Shown piece after piece: positions 33,250 to 45,546 of a DNA stretch of 64,000 nucleotides. A program made the translations under genes and the position numbers. Source of the stretch: Haematobia irritans. Taxonomy: Eukaryota > Arthropoda > Insecta > Diptera > Muscidae. The stretch lies in assembly GCF_050003625.1 (NCBI RefSeq), contig NC_134398.1, forward strand, positions 86,925,983 to 86,989,982. Reading direction: 5' to 3'. How positions within the stretch are numbered: position 1 is the first letter of the stretch; every line of letters begins with the position of its first letter. The notes under the pieces are model-generated. The model was not told the origin of the DNA. It made no database searches and saw only the letters and a program-made list of their open reading frames with translations.

Positions 33250-34228
33250 TGGATAAGAAAAAAACAAACTGATAAAAGAACATTTTGGCAATCACACAAC
33301 ACCAAAATCCCATTATACATGATTCTTATAAGAAACTTCTTCTTTCTTAAGTTATCTTTTTACATTTAAAAAAAAAAAATTAAAACTATAAAAAGAAATT
33401 TTGCTACTTCTTCTAAAAGATATTTTTCTGAAATATATTCCTGTAAGAAAGAAATTTCTTATATAAATATATATGTTTATGGTATAAGAAACTTGTTTCT
33501 TATATGCAATAATTATCTATAAGAAAAAAATACATATAGGAAAACAAATTGGGAGATTTTCTGACTTTCTTTCTATTTACTGATTCTAGCATATTATTTT
33601 TAATATTAAAAAAAAATCATTGAACTTGAATAAAAACAAAAATGTCTTAATATTTGTTGAGTTATTTAAAAAAATCCCCGTGGCCGGGAAACAATAATAA
33701 TAAGTTAAAAAATTTTATAAGCGATGGTAACAGTATCAGATTTTCCGCCAAGAGATTTTAATTTAGCGACACACCCTTATCCGCGGATTTTGGGCTTCCC
33801 AGAAGAAATGCACGTCGCTTTTCGCTATGGTTATATTTATATAAGAGCGTTGTTTAATATAGCAAATTGGAAGAAGTAAGTATTAAGGTTCATTATTTTT
33901 CAAAATTATTTTCAAACCCTACAAATATTTGCAACACTTTAGTACATCCATAATTTATTTCTATCCCAGCAAACAATAATATTTAATGAAAATAAAGTAG
34001 AAATATTCAATTTTAGATTCCAAAAAAATCCTTTGCTATCATTGAAAAAATACACGAAGAAATTTGACCAAAACCGAGTCTTCTTCTGCTACAAAAATCA
34101 AGCCGCTTTTGATAGTATATGGTAATATAAACAAAGTCAATACATTTGACACATACTTTGTTGGCATGAGATATCCCTCACCCAAAGTCCTAACGTCAGT
34201 CGATCCTCTATATTTTCTTTTTATTCAA
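33250..34228. other. Stretch without recognised features
   Basis: AT-rich with many AAGAAA/TTTCTTATA words at 33320-33540. No gene or shared repeat. Confidence 0.4.
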
Positions 34229-35780
34229 TCTACTATATAAAAATAAGTCGATTTTTCCTTCCTGACGCAATAACTCCAGAACGCACGAACCGATTTCCAT
34301 GGTTTTGCATTCGTTGGAAAGGTCACGGACTCTGTGAGGTTTATAGCAACAAAGAAAATTCAAGAAAAGTTTAAACGGAAAAGCGGGAAAATCTATTTGT
34401 TATATACAGCGCACATTACAAAAGTTTATAATTTGAATTCATCGCAGTTGCTTTTGTTATAAAATAATTTTATTTGTTCACTTGAAAAATGTTCGTAGAA
34501 CGTAGAGGGGTAATTATGTGGTAATAATAGGATACCTCATTTTTTGATATCTGGTAGGGGAGGGGGACATCCCCCTGCCCGACTTTTTCAAAATTGGGCC
34601 AAAGTTCTCCGATTTGAGTGAAATCTCCAAAGAAGGTTAGAGGTGATGTCTAGACAAATAACAGCTATTTTATTTTTCGATATTTGGTCAAGGAGGGGAC
34701 CTCCCCGTTGTCCGACTTTTCTGAAAGTACAATGAAAAAAATTATAATTTGTCGACTTACTGAAATTTTACGGACATCATAGGGGAGATTATGAAATTTA
34801 TATGAGATATATGATTTATTAATATTTGGTCGGGGAAAAATAAAAGGGCGCAGGGAGACCTCATTTCTCCTCAAGTACATACCATGAAACTTTTCCAATT
34901 TACTTGAAATTTACAGATGATGTGGGGTAGGTTTTTTTAATATAATGAACATCTAATTTTTTTGATATTCGGAAGGGAAGAAGGGCCTCCCCTTATCCTG
35001 CTGTTCAAAAATTGGGCTTATAATTTGCTTGATATTTTCTGGGACGTCTACACAATATACGTTATATCATTTTTCGATATTCGGACGCGGAAGGAGACCT
35101 CCTCTAAAACAGAAAAAAATATAGTTTTAAAGTTTACTTGAATTTTACAAAGGCCGCATGGGAAGGTTATGAAATCAATATGGTGTACTTGATTTTTGGA
35201 TATTTGGACTGGAACCTTCTCCTTACCCCATACTATGAAACTTGACGGAAAATGTACAGATTTTCTGGGAATTTGCAGAGAAAGTGACGTTCCTACGATT
35301 TACTTGAAATTGGGAGAAGATATTGAGATTTATACAGGGTACATGATTTTTCGATGTCCGGTTGGTGAAGGCGAATAGTGAAGATGGGTAGTTTGTGAAA
35401 TGAATGTAGGGTACATGAATTTACGATATCTTGCTCGATTTTTTGTAGAAGATTATCCAGAATACAGAAAAAAAAACAAAAAATTGGTTGAAGGGGAACA
35501 CCCCCTACCCGACGTTTGTTAAGCCGGTCCGTTTTACATCTGATTAACCGCCCTATTTCTGTATATAAACGAAAAAGCAAGTAGTCCGATTTTTTGAACT
35601 GTATGAGACACGTGTGCGGAAACCATGGAGGGATTAATCACTACTTCAGTTTTTATGCCAGACTTCCCCTGACCCTACTCTTTAAAAGAGTATCTTTGTT
35701 TTCAGATCGAAGGATATGGTTGACTATGTTAAGGACAATATGCTTCAGGAGGCGCAGCGATGCGGGCCGGGTTACACTAG
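34229..35780 (+). mobile_element. Non-autonomous Helitron
   Basis: Begins TCTACTATATAAAAATAAG right after an A and ends ACACTAG followed by T, the Helitron rule of insertion between A and T with TC...CTRR ends. The sub-5' text TTTTCCTTCCTGACGC and CAGAACGCACGAACCG is what I know from insect Helitrons, and the GC-rich GGCGCAGCGATGCGGGCC before the end is the expected 3' hairpin zone. The interior is a set of degenerate repeats containing GATATTTGG and GGGGACCTCCCC-like words. No Rep/helicase remains. Confidence 0.85.
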
Positions 35781-35882
35781 TTTTTTATGAAATTATAAAA
35801 CAAGTATATACGGCCGTAAGTTCGGCCACACTTGCCAATGGCACTTCTTAACATCGTCTGTAAACTGTAAGTTAGTCCATAC

Positions 35883-38800
35883 TAGGGCTGTTTTTGGGAT
35901 AGAATTTTATAAATCCCGGGATTCGGGATTTCAAAATATAGAATCCCGGGATCCCGGGATATTCCAGGATTTTTTTTCGGGATCCCGAAATTTTCAAGAT
36001 TCTTTAAATATTTTATGTGATAACAATCTACAGCGCCAAAAAATTGCTGTAAATTAAGCCAAATTAGTTTGATTCAATTTTATTAACAAAAGAACATAAG
36101 AGCATTTCAAATTCATTTCAAATTGCTATCACATTTAACGAACACTTAGTCCAACTGAACAACATGAAGAAAAGAAAAGCAAAAAATTATGATAAAAATA
36201 AATTAAAAAGCAATTTCATATCGCTATCTTACTCAGCAAAAAATGTTAAGAATATTGATTAGACTAGGAATATTTCCGTACTCTTGTGTCAATTCTTTGG
36301 TACTTCATCGTTTTCAGTAACTTCTTAAAAATATCAAGGCATCCAAATTTTTATCAGATAAACGAGAGCTTGTCATATTGTTGACGGACTTTTTATAATT
36401 GCTTTTTATTTTATGTGGGAAGAATTCCATTTCACATGAACTCATTGTTCAAAGGAGGACCTTATCGTCTACTTCGATTTTTGATGAAATTGCGCTTTTA
36501 TAATATACATCATGTACACAGAAAAAAAAGTGTCTCTTAAATTTAAGCAGATTTTTACAATAATTTATTACAAGAATTTTCCAGAATTTTAGTTCATTTT
36601 TCGTATCTTCAACGAAAATTAACTACTCGAAATTTTACAAATTTTAAGTAGCAATCGTTTAGTTCAGGCCTACAAAATACGATGGAAATATTCTTAAGAA
36701 TTTTCAAAACCGAAGGAGTACTACCAAAATGGTATCAACAAATTGGAAGGTCGTTATAATCGTTGTATCGCTCTTGAAGGGAACTATGTTGAATAATAAA
36801 AACGAATTTTGACAAAAAAATGTGTTTTTTTTGTTAGACCGGGGACTTATCAGCCAACCTGTTATGGTTAACATGGTCATGATTTGGCGCCAATGATTTT
36901 CTTCTTTACTTTTAGTTAATTTTTTCTTCTATGAGATTATGTAATTTCGTGAACTGCAATTAAAAAGTACAACAGGGCATTAAAATTTCCTGGTTTTAAC
37001 AACGCTTTGTGGAAATCTCAAAATGTGGAACAAAATTTAGTTCAATTTTCGTGCGAGGTAGTTCATTCTTCCTATAATACAGTTCACTTTTTTTCGGTGT
37101 ATAAAACTACTTATGCAATGTAAAATATTTTGTAAATAATAAGTACAATTTACTATAAAGAGTTTTTGTATGAGAAAATTGATAACTTGAAAATTGATAA
37201 CAAGAAGTTTTTTTGCTAATTTTAAGTTAAACGTTTCATCGTTCTTGTACTGATATGCATTTAAGAGTATTGTTTTTAGAGTAAATTGTGGACAGATGCG
37301 ATGAACTAATGCATAGTACAGAGATCTTCCTCGGCAAAGTGGAATGTGTTTAATGTAAAGATGATATTACTTGAATTTTGTTAGAAAGTGAGAGCATGCA
37401 ATGCAATAATCAGAAATGGTAGCGAGTGATGGGGATGTTGTGTATATCTGAGCGTGGGTTGTTTTTATTTTTGTTCTTTCAGTGGTTTGTGTGTGTGTTT
37501 GTTATTTGTCTGGATGAGGTGTTGTTTTCAATGAAGGCACATGTGTTTTTGTTGTTGAAGGAATGTTTTGCTTTTGCTTGGTTTTGTTTGGCATGCTTCA
37601 GTTGTATAGTTGGCGTTGGCGTGGGCTGCTGCATCTTTTTAGCAGATAAGTAACAAGGGAATATAAAGGTAGGAATATTTTGGTTTTTTGAGACATATAT
37701 TGGTGTTTCTTTATTAAACTTTTTAAATGAAAGTTATTAATATTTTAGCGATGAGATGTACGATGGCGAAATTATGATCGGTAGCTTAGAAAAAAAGTTA
37801 TTAAGAATATTCAATATTTGGGAAAAAATGCTGAAATGGAAAGTATATTGTAATTGTTTTATCTAATTTAATTTTTATAATTCAATGTAAAAAATAAATA
37901 TTCACTTTCAGAGTAACTCCAGATGAATTTGGAAATTTTCTTGTTACAGCTCAGCGTATAGTTTAATCATAAATTGGTAAGTATTCTTTTTAAAATGTGG
38001 TTTTCTTTAAAAGGAATATTTATTAATAGTTGCTAATTTTTTATTTTAAACCAGTTTAATGTTTTTCTTTGTTGTAAAAAAAATATTTAATTTCATATTT
38101 CCCAGATGGATTCGGGCAATTTGTTATATTTCTCCTCAGCGTATAATTTAAAGGTGGGTATTAAGTTCGAGTTTAGCCGCTAAAACGCCATTCTTTCACG
38201 ATTAATTTTCTTTAATAATCCATTTTAAGGAATACAAACTTTGTGAAAATTTGCTTTGGGCTTTTCCCCATCAAGTTATAATAAAATTTGCAACAAATAT
38301 GTATAATTTCATGCATTTTTCTTACTGATTTAGTTTTCACTTTAGCGATTTTAGCGGCTAAACTCGAACTTAATACTCACCTTAATAGAGAAAATTGGCT
38401 TTCTTTTTAATACATTTTTTAGTATTACTTTAATCAAATATTTTTGGAAACCAATTTAATATTTTTAATGTAAAAAACAAATATTTAATTTCAGAATAAC
38501 AATGTAGAAACATTTTTATGAATGGACAAGCTTTCTTTAAAATTATTTATTATTATTATTTCTTTAATTCGATTTTTTGGAAACCAATTTAATGTTTTTA
38601 TTTAATGTAAAAAATAAATATATAATTTCAGAGTAACCCCAACTGAATTTGGATAACTTTTTATATTTCCCCTCAGCGTACAATTTAATAGAGAATTGTT
38701 AAGTTTTATATTAAAATTTGATAAAATGATAAAATGCCCCTATATATGGTAAATTACAAGCTAATATAAAGAGCTAAAAAATTATATTTTATTATATGTT

Positions 38801-39783
38801 AATTTTTAGCAATTTTCAATATTCCTTCCATTTTTTCAGCAAGATATGTGAAAAATATACTTACGATGAATAAAAAACTAAGTATAAGTCAAAATGTCCA
38901 AACAGCGTGGCCGTAATTGTTTTTCACAAAAACCATTGTATTAAGAACTTCCATCATAAGTTTTTATAATAAAATACTTTTGCTTAAAGAAAGTTTACTT
39001 TTAATGTATGAAAATTTTCGTAATATCTAATTATACAATTATTTTTCGAGCTTTATGGACAGATATAGATTAAGGAACATGGTTAATAGAGCCATTGAAA
39101 AGAAAACGCCAGATACCAATCTATACACGCCTGGACTGTACATGTTTCGGTTCGGGCGAATGAACCTTTCCACAGCCTTTAGTATAGATCTGGCTGGGAG
39201 AGATAACTCAATTTTGGGCCCTTTATGCTAACTCCTTATGGAGAAAACATTTGGGAAATTTCCTCTTACAAATTGAATCATCTTTTCTCCCATTGTACAT
39301 CATCTTTTCATATAACTTACGAGTCCCTTAATCTTATTTTTATTTCGTTTTGTTACATAGTAATGCAACAACACGAAATTTATTTTTAGAAAGCTAATTT
39401 GTTAGAATTCACCTAAGTGGTGAACAGTCGTAATAGTATAACGGTTTGTTGTTCATTTACTGCAGTTTATTTCATTTTGCAATAGAAATGGGTTCACTGT
39501 TTTTTCAGTGTATAATAAATTCTTACTCAAGGTGTACCATACATTTTTATTAACTCAATTTTGCGGGTATGAAATCTAAGGGCCATTTGCACTGAATGGA
39601 GACTCCAATTTATTAATAAATAATGCTAAAAAGTCACATTTTTTTAAAATTGGAAAACATTTAACAAATTGGAATTACTTTTTCGGGATCCCGAAAAATC
39701 CCGGGATTCAAAATAAAAAATCCCGGTATTCGGGATTAATCCCGCGATTCTCGGGACGGGATTTATCCCGCATGACAGCCCTA
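35883..39783. mobile_element. hAT-like element 2 (TAGGGCTG ends), carrying Q copy C
   Basis: Ends TAGGGCTGTTTTTGGGATAG and, inverted, TAGGGCTGTCATGCGGGATA, with a perfect 8-bp duplication GTCCATAC (35875-35882, 39784-39791). Subtracting Q copy C leaves about 0.9 kb without an open frame. Both subterminal regions are crowded with ATCCCGGGAT palindromes. The 8-bp duplication suggests hAT; no transposase is left. Confidence 0.85.
36517..39510 (-). mobile_element. Q-family TIR element, copy C
   Basis: Ends CACAGAAAAAAAAGTGTC (left) and the inverse of CACTGAAAAAACAGTGAACC (right), flanked by TA (36515-36516, 39511-39512). Reverse complement of copies A and B. It contains an extra segment around 36700-37080 and two more ACGCTGAG blocks. 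The 37426-37653 frame is the opposite strand of the 1028-1222 frame in copy A, so neither is a gene. Confidence 0.88.
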
Positions 39784-39954
39784 GTCCATACAGGGTATAT
39801 TTTAGACAAAAAGGACACATTAAATACATATATAATTTAGTTATGTACCGGTACACATGGGCGAGTCTATAAATAATTACGAACTGATACGAATTTTTGC
39901 GCGATAATTAGAGAGCCATAAGTGCAATATGTGGTCGGTTTATATGGGGGCTAA

Positions 39955-40465
39955 GATTCGGCTTCTTTAAACTACAGACATTTTTTAGTGACCAATCTGG
40001 ATTTATATCTAGGATCAATAAAATTAAATGGGATACAGATCTCATTTATCACATTTCCATTTCATTCGCGGTATTCTAATAAAGTTATTCACGTACAAAC
40101 AAATACCATTTTAAAAATCCAAATTATAACAAAAAATGTCTTCTTAATTTCGAAAAATCGCTTTAAACCAAAGATGCTAAATCCTCAAAATAATTCGTAG
40201 CCTATATTTGAAAAGTTTTTATCTAAAATATAACGATTCAATATTTCAGTTAATTTAAGAACGATTTCTTGAAGTCGAAAATATGCTTCTTTAATTTAAT
40301 TTGTGTCCTTAATTTAATGAAAATTTTTTTGAAACAAAGATTATAAACATTCTTTTAATTAAAATTTCATTAGTTTAAAGAAATGTGTCCTTAATATTTT
40401 GTAAATTGCGCATTTTAAAATTTAGGTTTCGTAATCTTTAATACCACGAAAATATTTTTTCAGTG
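39955..40465. mobile_element. D-family element D4, left end lost
   Basis: The right end, inverted, is CACTGAAAAAATATTTTCG, followed by TA. The left part has TATATCTAGGATCAATAAAA and GATACAGATCTCAT as in D1 reversed. Inserted in K2, which continues at TAACTATAGACCGATATGG. Confidence 0.75.
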
Positions 40466-40805
40466 TATAACTATAGACCGATATGGGTCAATTTTGTCAT
40501 CGTTGGTCATGGCCATATATTAACACAACGTACCAAATTTTAACCGAATCGGATGAAATTTGCTCCTCCAAGGGTTCCGCAAGCCAAATCTGGGGGTCAG
40601 TTTATGTGGGTCTATAAGTGGTCCGATATGGCCCATTTGTAGTACCATCCGATATGGCCCATTTGTAGTACCATCCGACCTACATCAATAACAACTATTT
40701 GTGCCATTTTTCAAATTGATAGCTTGTTTCGTTCTGAAGTTAGCGTGATTTCAAAAGACGTACGGGCTTTGCTAGACCGTCTCAGAATTTGACGACGACC
40801 CAAAA

Positions 40806-41432
40806 GTGAAGAAAAAAGTTGTACACCAATATGAGATATATTGTGAAACTATATTCAAAATATGAAGTAAATATATATATTTATTTTATCTTAAATTGAG
40901 ATCCGAGCTTTAATTTAAGTTATAATAAATATATCGATGCCCTCATTCCAGAGTACGCTAAGTCGACTCAGCATGTTTTGATGGAGTTCGCTGTTTTTTA
41001 TTGGGATTGATGTGAATTGCATCCTGTCAAAAGTTCGAATTTATTGGACATTTCTATCAAAAGTTATGGTTAATATTGTACTTAGCCTGTGACTAATGTT
41101 TTAAAAAATGTCCAATCCAAAAAGAGCACAAAACTTTGTTCTGTCTAAAGTGGTCTAAGTTATTTTTAGCCATGTTGTATTATAACTATTTTGAGTTCGT
41201 ACATACTAAAAGAAAAACTATAAAAAATTGATTTTTAGACCGAAAATAAGGGAATTTCTATCTTATACGGGTTTTGAGAAATTTCAAAAAACAAAACTTT
41301 GAACTTGTTTCCTATAAAATTCACTTTTTAGACTTAGCGCGCTTTGGAATGTAGACATCGATATATGTACTTCATATTTTTCATATCCTTCCAATTAATT
41401 TCAAATTGGTGTACACCTTTTTCTGTTGATCA
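40806..41432. mobile_element. Tc1-like MITE or relic in K2
   Basis: Inverted ends: on the right CAGTGATCAACAGAAAAAGG then TGTACACCAAT (minus), on the left GTGAAGAAAAAAGTTGTACACCAAT with the outermost bases decayed. TA follows the right end. K1 gives the uninterrupted target (GACCCAGAATATATATAC). No coding capacity. Confidence 0.7.
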
Positions 41433-41632
41433 CTGTATATACTTTATGTGGTCTTAGAGCAATATTTCGATGTGTTACAAAAGGAATGACAAAGTATACA
41501 ATTGAATTTACCCTCTAAATTCCCCCCTAATATACAAATATGTGTGTGCAGATCTGGCTTTTTGTTTAAGTCGGTTAGGGAGAGAGGAAATTAATTTAGC
41601 TTTAAACGTTTTTCTGGATTTTTCATGAGTTT

Positions 41633-41697
41633 TTTTAGCGAACCCACGACGTATGCAAGGCTGGCATGCTAAACATTGCACCACGGTGGCTAACCCT
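41633..41697 (-). mobile_element. SINE head fragment
   Basis: Minus strand: GCCACCGTGGTGCAATG then TTTAGCATGCCAGCCTTGCA and GTCGTGGGTTCG, the tRNA-like head of the SINE at 49850-50196, slightly damaged. The 3' part is missing. Confidence 0.65.
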
Positions 41698-42070
41698 TTC
41701 TGCCAGAATAAGGTTTTCCACATATTTCCAATAATTCCCTCCGCAATTCTCGTGAGTCTGGAGAACTCCGACAAGAGAGCTCATATTTTTTTTTTAATTA
41801 CGATCAGTCTTGAATTCTCAATATTCTCTTGGTAATTGAATCAATTAAAATTTTTATTGAATAGAGTAATTTGTTAATTAATGCCGGGGATTGATTTTGT
41901 CATTTCTGTCATTGAAGCAATTGTAATTAGTTTGGTGATAAAAGCAAAACAAAACAACATTGCATAGAGCAATAAATACCCTTTGACAAGGACATGTTCT
42001 TAGCGATTGCTGCCTGTCCATAATGAACATCCGATTATTGAGGTAATCAATTTGTGTTTCTCTGTATATA

Positions 42071-43045
42071 CACGGTTGAAAAAGACTGTTTTTCATATGT
42101 TTGGCTATAAACATTATATGTTTGGAACACAAATTTTTAAACACAATATTTTTGAGTGCAAGCATATAATGTTCATAAACTAGCATAAAATGTTTGGGAC
42201 ATATATGTTAATATGTTAGAACATATTATGTTTGGGACATAAAATGTTTGTAAATATAATATGCTTGGATGCAAACATATATTAATTTAGAAATAGCCTA
42301 TAAACATATATGTGTTTAGTAGCTTGGAGCGCTATTTAACAGGGAGCGATATTGAATTAAGTTGGTGGTTGTTGCTTGTTATTACAAAATTAACATTTTA
42401 TTTTTCCTTGGGCAATTGATCAGCTACTTCTTTGATCCTTACAAACTGTGTGGTCCGCTGTTCGAATCCCCGTCCGGCAAAAGGTAAAATTAAAATAAAA
42501 AAAATCATAAAATTGAATAATTTCTTCTACAATGTTTGTATTACAGAAAAAGGAGCTAAGAACTAAAAAATCTCGTGGAAGTGAGAAAGATGTCGGGGAA
42601 TATACAATTGGACAGAAACAAAATTTTGAGCATTCAGGTCGAAAACCTATGTTGTTAGCACCTATATTACCTGTTTATTTTCATAATTCATTATGATTGT
42701 AAATATATAAATAAATAAATAAAATTTTGAGCACAATATTGTTTGGGAGATTTTTTTAAGCATATAATATTTTTGGGTGCAAAAAGCTTCCAAACATATT
42801 ATATGTTCACATAATAACATATTGTTTTTTGGAAGACAACATTATTGAATTTGGATGCAAAAATACAAAATGTTTGGAAGTTAGACTACCCAAACATATA
42901 TTGTTTAGACCAATATGCTTTCAAACATTTTATATATTGGAAGAGATCAAACATATAAATGTTTGGGCAATACCCAAAAATGTATATGCTTGAAGCAAAA
43001 TATGTTTGGGAGTATATGTTACAGAAGCGATTTTTAGTGAGCGTG
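42071..43045. mobile_element. T-prime element 1 (diverged T subfamily)
   Basis: Ends CACGGTTGAAAAAGACTG and, inverted, CACGCTCACTAAAAATCGC, flanked by TA (42069-42070, 43046-43047). Dense AAACATATTATATG words at both sides. Only the 3' half of tRNA-like unit B is recognisable (42446-42477, TTCGAATCCCCGTCCGGC). Carries a small retroposon at 42631-42720. Very similar to 63063-64000. Confidence 0.85.
42631..42720 (+). mobile_element. 90-bp retroposed fragment with 11-bp target duplication
   Basis: CATTCAGGTCGAAAACC ... TATAAATAAATAAAT, flanked by AAAATTTTGAG at 42620-42630 and 42721-42731. A direct duplication plus an AAAT-rich 3' tail looks like the truncated end of a jockey-type LINE or a small SINE. 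The same insertion is at 63626-63711. Confidence 0.75.
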
Positions 43046-43193
43046 TAGATTTTTTTTATTTTTTTTAGATTTTATTTTGTTTCTACATTATTTAACAATT
43101 CAAAATTTCTCAATATACAGTTGGGGTTAAATTATAACAAAATCTTTAGCATCTTAATGACAATAACATTAAAGTTGTCTCTCAAATACCCTA

Positions 43194-44300
43194 CACTGTT
43201 AGAAAAATATGTTTTTCATATGTTCCGATATAAACAAAATGTGTTTCGGACACAATATTTAAACACAATATATTTAAGTGCAAACATGTAATGTTCCTAC
43301 ACTAACACTAAATGTTTGGGACATCTATATTAATATGTTGGAATATATTATGTTTGGGGCATGAATGTTTCATAAAAATCATATGTGTGAATGCAAACAT
43401 ATATAAATTTACAAATTTCAACTAAACATACATATGTTGTTATATTTTATTCAAAGCGACAGAGAGAGAGAGAGAGTATAGAGAAAGAAATAGAGATGGA
43501 AACCGGAAGAGTTGACGAAAGATATCAACATAACACAGCGAAAGAATCAAAAGAGAACAATTTCTGTGAAACCGCTTGTATGTTGTTTCGGAAAACTGTT
43601 TTATGATAAGGCCAAAAATTTGATATGCTTAAGTCTAAATATTATTTAATTTGAATAAAGAGAATAGACATTCGGAACCAAGAGAATATACATTTGAAAA
43701 ACAAACAGCATATGTTTTCGCCTTGAGAGCAGCATTTTATGTATGTGTGGACATGTGTTTTGTTTATCATTTTGGCATTATGGGCACAATTTTTTTCTTG
43801 GTTCGTTAAAAGAAATCAGGGGTCTTCATAAAAATAACGAAAGGGCACTATACTCTTTTTAGAGTTGGGACAGTAAAATGAAATAAGGAGGAAGTAGTGA
43901 AAAATTACACAGTAAAATTTATAAAAGTAAAGTTTAGTTCCTCTTTATTAATAAGTAGTCCACGAGGAGTTGACGGACACCTTCAAATATAAAAAAATGG
44001 TCCTCGGTTCGATTCTCCGTGCAGGCGAAAGGTAAAATTTAAAAAAATTATAAAAGTGAATAATTTCTTCAACATTATTTGTATTACAGAAAATTACGAG
44101 TATGTTAGGCAATGAGCACAATCGTCTTTGGGAAAAATTCTTCCAAGCATATGACATTTTTGGGCTCAAAATGCTTCCAAACATATAATATGTTCACATA
44201 AAACAAACATATTAATGTTTCGGTAGTATCCAATAATATATGTGCTTCCTGCAAAATATGTTTGGAACATATGTTAAAGAAGCGATTTTTTTTGAGGGTG
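43194..44300 (-). mobile_element. T-family element T4, internally deleted
   Basis: Ends CACTGTTAGAAAAATATG and GAGGGTG, flanked by TA (43192-43193, 44301-44302). The region with tRNA-like unit A and most of unit B is deleted; only the unit B tail (GGTCCTCGGTTCGATTCTCC, 43998-44017) remains. GA microsatellite at 43459-43475. Confidence 0.85.
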
Positions 44301-44358
44301 TAGTTTGCTATTTTGCTGTTAAATAATCTAGTCTATATATTTGATTTATATTACACTA

Positions 44359-44855
44359 TTAAAATTCCTCTCCGATTATATGTGTTCTATACATAAGAGC
44401 ACTACGCACATAGTTATACAACCTCTCCCATCCATTACCAAAATTACCATTTAGAATAGTTTTTAACTCATTTTCATTAAAATATGTACCGCCCAAATAC
44501 CTCACCCTGAATTCTCGTAACATTGGGCATTTGGCTATGAAATGTTGCAAATCTTCAACTTCTCTTTTGTTGCAGATGGTACATTCGTGTCCTTCAACTC
44601 CAAATTTGTTTCCATTCAACTGAAGTACATCAGCCCTTGTTTTCATTATGATTGAAATTTTTCCATTGTATTGTATATAGCAATCAAAGACTTTTCATTA
44701 AGTTGCTTTAATTTTAAACCAATAATATTAATTGGAATTTCCTTTTTTATTGAAATCCTCATGAAGAAATCATTTGTACCAAAATAATTTTCCATCTCTG
44801 ATTCGCTGATTTCTCCGCCCCGAGATGAGATGTCGACAATAAATGGGTACAGCAT
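44359..44855 (-). pseudogene. Non-LTR retrotransposon C-terminal region
   Basis: Two minus-strand frames meeting at 44646: an upstream part (44855-44646, with RISIKKEIPINIIGLKLKQL) and a downstream part with KTRADVLQLNGNKFG, then CTICNKREVEDLQHFIAKCP. The C-x2-C-x9-H-x4-C arrangement after KTRA is the C-terminal zinc knuckle found in many non-LTR elements. No RT is left. Sequence unlike the LINE copies at 10.6 and 15.3 kb, so a third lineage. Confidence 0.65.
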
Positions 44856-45262
44856 TTAAGAATTTCTTCATTGGACTTATTTCAAAGGATGAATATGAAT
44901 ACGAAGCAATGTACGAACATACACATCATGTGTATGTGTGTGTGTTTGTTGTAAAGTGTTTGGTGCACTTGTTGAAAGTTGGTTGCAAATATATGCCCCT
45001 GAATGAATGCAGATCTCACTCCTCAACCAACCTGATTACGGATGTCGAATGGGGTGTGGAAACAATCTGGGGTTTACATCTACAATCAACGCAATTTAAT
45101 GTTAATTTTTAAATTTCGAGATGGCTTGATACGAGTGCCTCAAGTACTCGGCACGAGGCACACAGTGTTTGCTTTGCCTTGCTGTCTCTGTCATCATCCT
45201 GAAGACAATATCATGGCATTAAATCCATACTCATTCTTGTTTGTTTTCGATTCCATTTGCAG

Positions 45263-45435
45263 ATGCCTCCAATTACTTTGACACCCAGGGACCGAACTTC
45301 TCACATGAGCCACCAAGTCGCATTGAGTTCACCAACACTGCGGGCAACATTGCAGATTGCATAGCACATGGTAACCCACCACCCAATGTCGAGTGGTTAG
45401 ACAAGGAAAACAATCCTATCACTTCCATCTCAAAG
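45263..45435 (+). CDS. Dscam-like receptor, exon coding the first half of Ig1
   Basis: 58 codons including the split Asp codon. The acceptor ends TTGCAG at 45262 and the donor is AAG|GTAAG at 45436, leaving phase 0. The mature N-terminus reads DASNYFDTQGPNFSHEPPSR, followed by an Ig strand-B cysteine and strand-C tryptophan in IADCIAHGNPPPNVEWLDKE. The pattern GP-x-F-x-x-EPPSRIEF is what I know from the start of the first Ig domain in Dscam proteins. The second half of the domain, with the partner cysteine, is the next exon. The product should be a neuronal cell-surface homophilic adhesion and axon-guidance receptor. Which paralogue cannot be settled from this exon. Confidence 0.88.
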
Positions 45436-45523
45436 GTAAGACAATTCCCATAATCATCATCAACGTAACCATAAGCATCACCACCTCCACTTGAGGCTAC
45501 ATCGATGCAGCTAAACTACGTTT

Positions 45524-45546
45524 CATATCATCATCATCATCATCAC
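45524..45546 (+). repeat. CAT/ATC trinucleotide microsatellite
   Basis: About seven uninterrupted ATC units in the intron just after the first Ig exon. Confidence 0.9.

Larger units (their letters stand above)
35799..41500 (+). mobile_element. K-family element K2, split by hAT 2, D4 and a Tc1-like MITE
   Basis: Starts ACAAGTATATACGGCCGTAA, with GGCCGTAAGTTCGGCC forming a small hairpin. It breaks at GTCCATAC (hAT 2), resumes at 39792, is interrupted by D4 (39955-40465) and a MITE (40806-41432), and ends with GATGTGTTACAAAAGGAATG near 41490. Units with TATATGGGGGCTA and AACCGAATCGGATGAAATTT match K1. The 3' hairpin is not clear. Confidence 0.72.
5871..45262 (+). other. Giant first intron of the Dscam-like gene
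   Basis: About 39.4 kb between the donor GTGAGT at 5871 and the acceptor ending TTGCAG at 45262. It separates the signal-peptide exon from the first Ig exon, a place where Dscam-family genes commonly have a long intron. Almost all of it is transposable elements and their nested fragments, listed separately. Stretches where I see no repeat or gene: 5.9-6.95, 13.2-14.0, 23.6-24.8, 25.1-26.4, 30.0-30.6, 33.3-34.2 and 44.9-45.2 kb. Confidence 0.7.
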
